Assembly: GCA_047495785.1 (NCBI GenBank)
Contig: JBLDXI010000048.1
Span: 434,001-498,000, forward strand
Length of the DNA: 64,000 bases
Direction: 5' to 3'
Source of the DNA: Lepidodermella squamata
Taxonomy: Eukaryota; Gastrotricha
Under the pieces are notes generated by a model. That model was given only the letters and a program-made list of their open reading frames with translations. It made no database searches and was not told the DNA's origin. Below are positions 59,514-64,000 of this stretch, piece by piece (positions within the stretch are counted from its first letter, which is position 1; each line of letters begins with the position of its first letter). Made by a program: the position numbers and the translations under genes.

Positions 59514-60964
59514 GTCGGCTAAATAAATATTTCAGTTTTAAACCTAGGTATGGAATTCAAAGCGATGAGAAGTATTTAAAAACAGAATGGCAAAATAATC
59601 TCTAAATCCCTGTATTGCTATTTAGCAGTCGCGTGACAATGCCGCATGGCTCATTAGGTATTCTCGATATCATCGGTTCGAGAATATCGACTACTCAGCC
59701 TCGCTAGACGGCAATTACACAATCATCGAAAACAAAGTCATAAGGTTTGCACTTTGACAGAAAACAAAAACAATTTGGGCTGTGCTGCCTTTTTTACAGC
59801 ATCCGCCGCGAGGTTCTTTGAGCACGCTTTGAGCTTAATACCAACCGCAAAGCTTCCATGCTCCATGCTGATATGACTATGCTCTGCTTGTTTTACATTG
59901 ACCCCTTTGTTGTTTGGGTTTTGGTTCAGATGCCCAATATTAACTAGAATGCTAGAATTACGGATGGCGGATCGCTAGCAAATAGAGAAGAGTAATTCCA
60001 ACTTGAAGATTGCACACTTAAAATGAAATGGCACAAAGATGGTGGTCGCACTCGAGCAAAAGAAAATTCGTTGATGAATTGTAAAACCAGGCTGGCATGA
60101 GCGTGGCAAAATGACAGAACCATCAGAGTCAAACAGTCTGATTCCTAAATTCCTCAGGCTTCACCGAATGCAATCAAGCGAAAAAGGTTCCTCGCGAGCA
60201 ACTTGGAGAAAATCTGCCGGAATATTAAACTGCGGCAATAATAAAATTATTTTCCCGAATGCATTCATAAATAAAATAGAAATACCAGTTTTATTACCGA
60301 AAATTGTTTTTACTGTTTAAATTTTCAAATAGTCCATGCTTTTAATTTTTTGCGCCGCAAGAGTTTTTGCGAAGTCGTGCGCGCGGTTGCTTGAAAACTT
60401 CGATGCGGGTGATCGACGAAGTTAAAGCTTCCGCGAAGTTCGAAGGTGTCCTGATCCTGGGACATGAGGTTCTAGCTCTTAATTGAGGACATATTTGTGT
60501 TTGCTGATTGTAAACTTAGACTTTTTTATGTCTTCACAAAGGGCAATTCGCTCCGAAATTGTCCTACTTTTCGTTCTTGGTGGCACATTGCCTTGGCTAA
60601 CTTGATTACTGAGTGGGACATAAAGACTAAGGATCTGCTACAGCTGATGCCAATTAATATTCTCGATTTGATACAAAGTTTGGCGACATCATTTTTATTG
60701 CTATGCATAAGAAATAGCGTCACTCGTCATGTTCTCAGTGTTAAGCATTTGTGGAACCTTTTGTGGAGATAATGTACAGCATCTGGTGTGTACTACTAAA
60801 TTTTGGCATCGGTTCAAAAATATTGAAACGCGTGTTTCTCTTTTGCTGACCCTATTTTTGGCGATATTTACTTTGCATTGTCTTTAATTGTTGTATAACA
60901 TTGTACTCTTGTTCGCTAGAGTATTTTCGTATGCGTTCGTTTTTTCCCTATTCACTAATTTGTT
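59514..60964. other. Intergenic between divergent genes
   Basis: The nAChR-like gene (-) and the CHD1-like gene (+) diverge here. No supported gene or clear repeat; short ORFs only. Confidence 0.4.
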
Positions 60965-63695
60965 ATGCCTGGAGTGGGTGACTCTGAAGACAGCCATTCC
61001 GATGGAAATGATGATTCCAGGCGAGCTGCTGCCCCGAAGCGGGCATCCGGGATCGTCGTTCCTGATGAATTAAAAGAGGTCAGATTTTGGAAATGCATTT
61101 CTGAATGTGGTTATCAAGTGCTGTATATTATTATTGATACCTAACAGCTCGCCAAATCAGAACCTGAACTTTTCGGACTGCGCAGATCAGGTCGTCGCAG
61201 ACAAGAAGTTGAACGTTATACTGTTGACGCGGTAAGTGCAGCTTGATACTTGTTTTTTATTATTTGTCAGCACTAGAACCAAATCACGATTTATTGATTA
61301 AGCCGTATAGTCATTTGAATCTGATGCATCATTATTGTTGTCCCAAATCAGTCCCATGAACTTTGGACTCCACAATTATTAAATAATTTATTGTCATCTC
61401 ATCTCTCATGTCTAGGAATCGTCCGATGATGACCCAAAGCCTAGTAAGCGCCGCAATGCTGCTCGACAGTCTGGGCAAAAGCGTACCCATCGGCATCTCA
61501 GGTGAGGAATGCCTCGCCCTAATTTCATTGCATTCATTCGTTTTTGTGTAATTAGTTCTTCCAGTGATGAAGATAAGAGTTCGGATGCATCTGAGTCAGA
61601 AGCTTCCGATGTTTCTAACACCTCATGGAGCAACAAGAAGCCTGCCCGTCGTACCACCCGTCGCCAAGCGGCTTCAAAAAAGAAAGTGTCTTACAAGAAA
61701 GCCTTTTCAGAGGGAAGCTCCGACGAATCCTCCGACGAAGATCGTCGACGTCGCCCAGGTCGGCAGCGTGAACGCAACGCGACAGTCAACTACCGCGAAT
61801 CGAGTTTGAGCGAATCTAGCGATTCCGGTGAGCAAGCAACTGCGGCATGGAATGCTCAAGTCGAAACCATCGACCGCGTCCTAGGCTTCCGGCGTGGCCT
61901 ACCTGAGGCGACCGGGCCGAAAACTACCATCTACAATTGTGAAGAAAATGGAGACCCAAATGCAAGTTACGACGCTGAGAAGTCAGAAGGTGTCGACCAG
62001 TACCTAATCAAATGGCTCGGCTGGTCTCACCTGCATAACACCTGGGAAACCGAAGACGGGTTGTTCGATCAAGGTGTGGCTGGGTTGAAGAAACTCGAAA
62101 ATTACAAGAAGAAGCTGAAGGAACAAGCCAGAGCTAAGCGGAAAGGCGGTCGTGATGAGGAGGAGTGGTATAATGTTCAGGATGAAATGGAGTCGCAACT
62201 TCTGAGTGAATACTGCCAACTCGAGAGGATTATTGCTGAAAATGAAGATTCAGGTGATTTGTTGTGTAAATGGAAGTGTCTACCCTACAGTGAGTGTACC
62301 TGGGAAGACTCGGCGCTGATAAAAAAGCGATTCACCCCTCTCCTCGAGCAATATCGGCACCTTCATACTAATCGAAAGGTGACGCTATGGCCGACTCCGA
62401 AGGGCGCGGGTCCAAAGGTCAAAGCGGCGAGGCAAGGTTCGAGACGTGATAAAATGATACTCCAAAATCAGCCGGATTACATCGGTAGAATGGAGGCCAA
62501 CGCCGACGGACCTGCCTTGCAATTACGGTCTTATCAACTGGCAGGTATCAACTTTTTGCATCGATCCTGGGTCTCGTCTCGCTCAGTCGTTTTAGCCGAT
62601 GAAATGGGGTTGGGTAAAACTGTTGAAATCGCGACTTTCCTCTCAGTTCTCTACCATGAGCATAATATTACCGGACCGTTCTTGGTTGTTATCCCGCTGT
62701 CAACTGTCGTCGGCTGGCAACGAGAATTTGCGATATGGTGCCCTGAAATGTATACCGTGACGTATTTGGGCGACGCTCAATCGCGCCAAATGATTCGCGA
62801 GTACGAATGGTGGCACCCTGATCGGCGGCATTTGAAGTTCAACGTGTTGATAACCACGTACGAAATCGTTTTACGCGACAAGTCTTTCCTCGGCTCCGTT
62901 GACTGGGCCGCGCTGGTCGTCGATGAAGCGCATCGGTTGAAAAACGACGATTCACTGCTGTATCGGACGCTGCAGCCGCCGAACTTTCCGACTGAGTACC
63001 GAATTTTGGTCACTGGCACGCCTTTGCAGAATACGCTGAAAGAACTTTGGGCGTTGTTGCATTTTGCGAATCCGGAACACTTCGATGACTGGTCGGCCTT
63101 TGAAGAACGGTGTACGGCAGCGCAACGGGGCGGAGCGGTTCCGCTTCAGGGCCTTCATCAAGAACTTGTGCCTTTCATTCTTAGGTAAGAAATTGTATTT
63201 TTTTAAATCGAAAATTTATTTTTTTATCGATTTTCTCAAAATGCTCATTTTTCCTATTGAATTATTCGATAGAACTATAAAATATGTTTGAAATATAGCC
63301 AGCGATTGAAAATTCTTGAATTTTGATCAAATAATTGCGTTTAATCCAATAATTCTTAATTTTTTGTATTTTTTTAGACGAACGAAGCGTGTTGTTGAAA
63401 AAGAGCTGCCAGCGAAAATCGAACGAATTTTGCGAGTTCCAATGACGCAACGCCAGAAGCAGATTTACCAATGGCTTTTGGCGAGAAATTACGCCGAACT
63501 GACGCGATCCGCGACAGCCGGTGGGACATTCAGCGGCAGTCTCATCAACGTTGTTATGGAGCTGAAAAAGTGCTGCAACCACTGCGATCTCATTATCAAG
63601 CCTGACATCGACTACACGGGCCAACAGGACGTGTTGGACCCGAGTTTGGGCGAAAACGAAGCGTTAATCACCCCGAGACTTGCCGCATTGCTAAG
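60965..63695 (+). CDS. CHD1-type chromatin remodeller, 5' part
   Basis: Exons 60965-61078 (start MPGVGDSEDSHSDGNDDSRR), 61148-61231, 61416-61501, 61556-63184 and 63378-63695. The gene runs beyond the window. The N-terminus has the CHD1 motif EPELFGLRRSGRRR then a Ser/Asp/Lys-rich disordered stretch. Tandem chromodomains (about 61900-62350) show YLIKWLGWSHLHNTWE and LCKWKCLPYSECTWE. The SNF2 ATPase has LADEMGLGKTVEIATF (motif I), a DEAH box in VVDEAHRLKND, VTGTPLQNTLKELW and NVVMELKKCCNHC. The last visible donor is at 63695. It is expected to slide and space nucleosomes in transcribed genes, in the nucleus. Confidence 0.93.
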
Positions 63696-64000
63696 GTAGC
63701 TAGTTTTCTATCTATCCATATTCGAATATTTTCATATTTAGAAAACTTCGAAATTATGTTTTGAATAAAAAGTTGAAGAAATAGCATTTAATCCGAAACC
63801 AGATGTCCTTTTTCTCCTCCTGAATTCTCAGTGTTTAATCATTTATTGTTTATAAAGTAAGATTTTTTTCAAAATTGGCTGAAGTCATTGTTATAACAGA
63901 AGGGCCGAATTTCTTTGAATTATTGCTCAATTACTCATTTTTGGTTTTAAAAGGCTTCATTTCATTTACGAAAGCGAGTGCAATGTTTTGTGCGAAGTGA
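63696..64000. other. Intron of the CHD1-like gene
   Basis: Follows the donor GTAGCT. No reading frame matching the next CHD1 helicase segment was found before the window ends, so this is probably intron. Confidence 0.6.

Noticed and set aside
63900-64000. Next CHD1 exon after the AG at about 63900
   Set aside because: The translation does not match the CHD1 helicase segment expected after the LAALLR exon.

Overview
This is a metazoan nuclear genome window with spliced genes, GT-AG introns mostly 45-75 bp long, neuronal receptors, EGF/CUB/kringle/collagen modules and a CHD1 remodeller. The genes are embedded in non-coding DNA rich in LINE fragments, MITE-like elements and tRNA-derived repeats. 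I cannot name the phylum. The EGF-CUB layout of the astacin-like proteins resembles nematode-type astacins, but that is weak evidence.

Layout. Bases 1-2619 hold the 3' part of a multi-PLAT-repeat gene (+). Bases 3600-41240 are dominated by four dispersed tandem paralogues on + (A 3751-6443, B 9693-12302, C 21142-28031, D 36438-41236). They share a signal peptide, an astacin-like fold, and EGF, CUB, kringle and Cys-rich C-terminal modules. I could trace the same 14 exons in all four, with the same splice phases; in B the last exon is cut off by an in-frame stop. In every copy the zinc-binding HExxHxxGxxH motif of astacins is lost (K/R-K/Q-x-x-Y-x-x-G-x-x-Y) and the Met-turn methionine is lost too, so this looks like a conserved family of pseudoproteases. 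A conserved upstream block of about 75-90 bp precedes each start codon. A and B form one subfamily. C and D form another, with 13 extra codons in the EGF/CUB exon.

Between and inside these genes lie nested mobile elements: a broken transposase-like gene (14535-16429), a LINE split by an 882-bp palindromic element with a 7-bp target duplication (about 17640-19070), a LINE interrupted by a foldback-like element rich in GTGCTGGAT motifs (about 28800-32390), and several MITEs. The large introns of C (3.15 kb) and D (2.04 kb) are filled by repeats. A copy of only the last exons of the PLAT gene sits at 19681-19925.

Bases 42365-64000 hold five neuronal, extracellular or chromatin genes: a GABA-B-like class C GPCR (+, 42365-45430), an intronless Cys-loop receptor fused to an N-terminal LamG-like domain (-, 46833-49154), a membrane protein combining two IgGFc-binding/MopE modules with collagen and EGF repeats (-, 50689-55746), a nicotinic-receptor-like subunit with an altered pore ring (-, 57314-59513), and the 5' part of a CHD1-type remodeller (+, 60965 to beyond the window).
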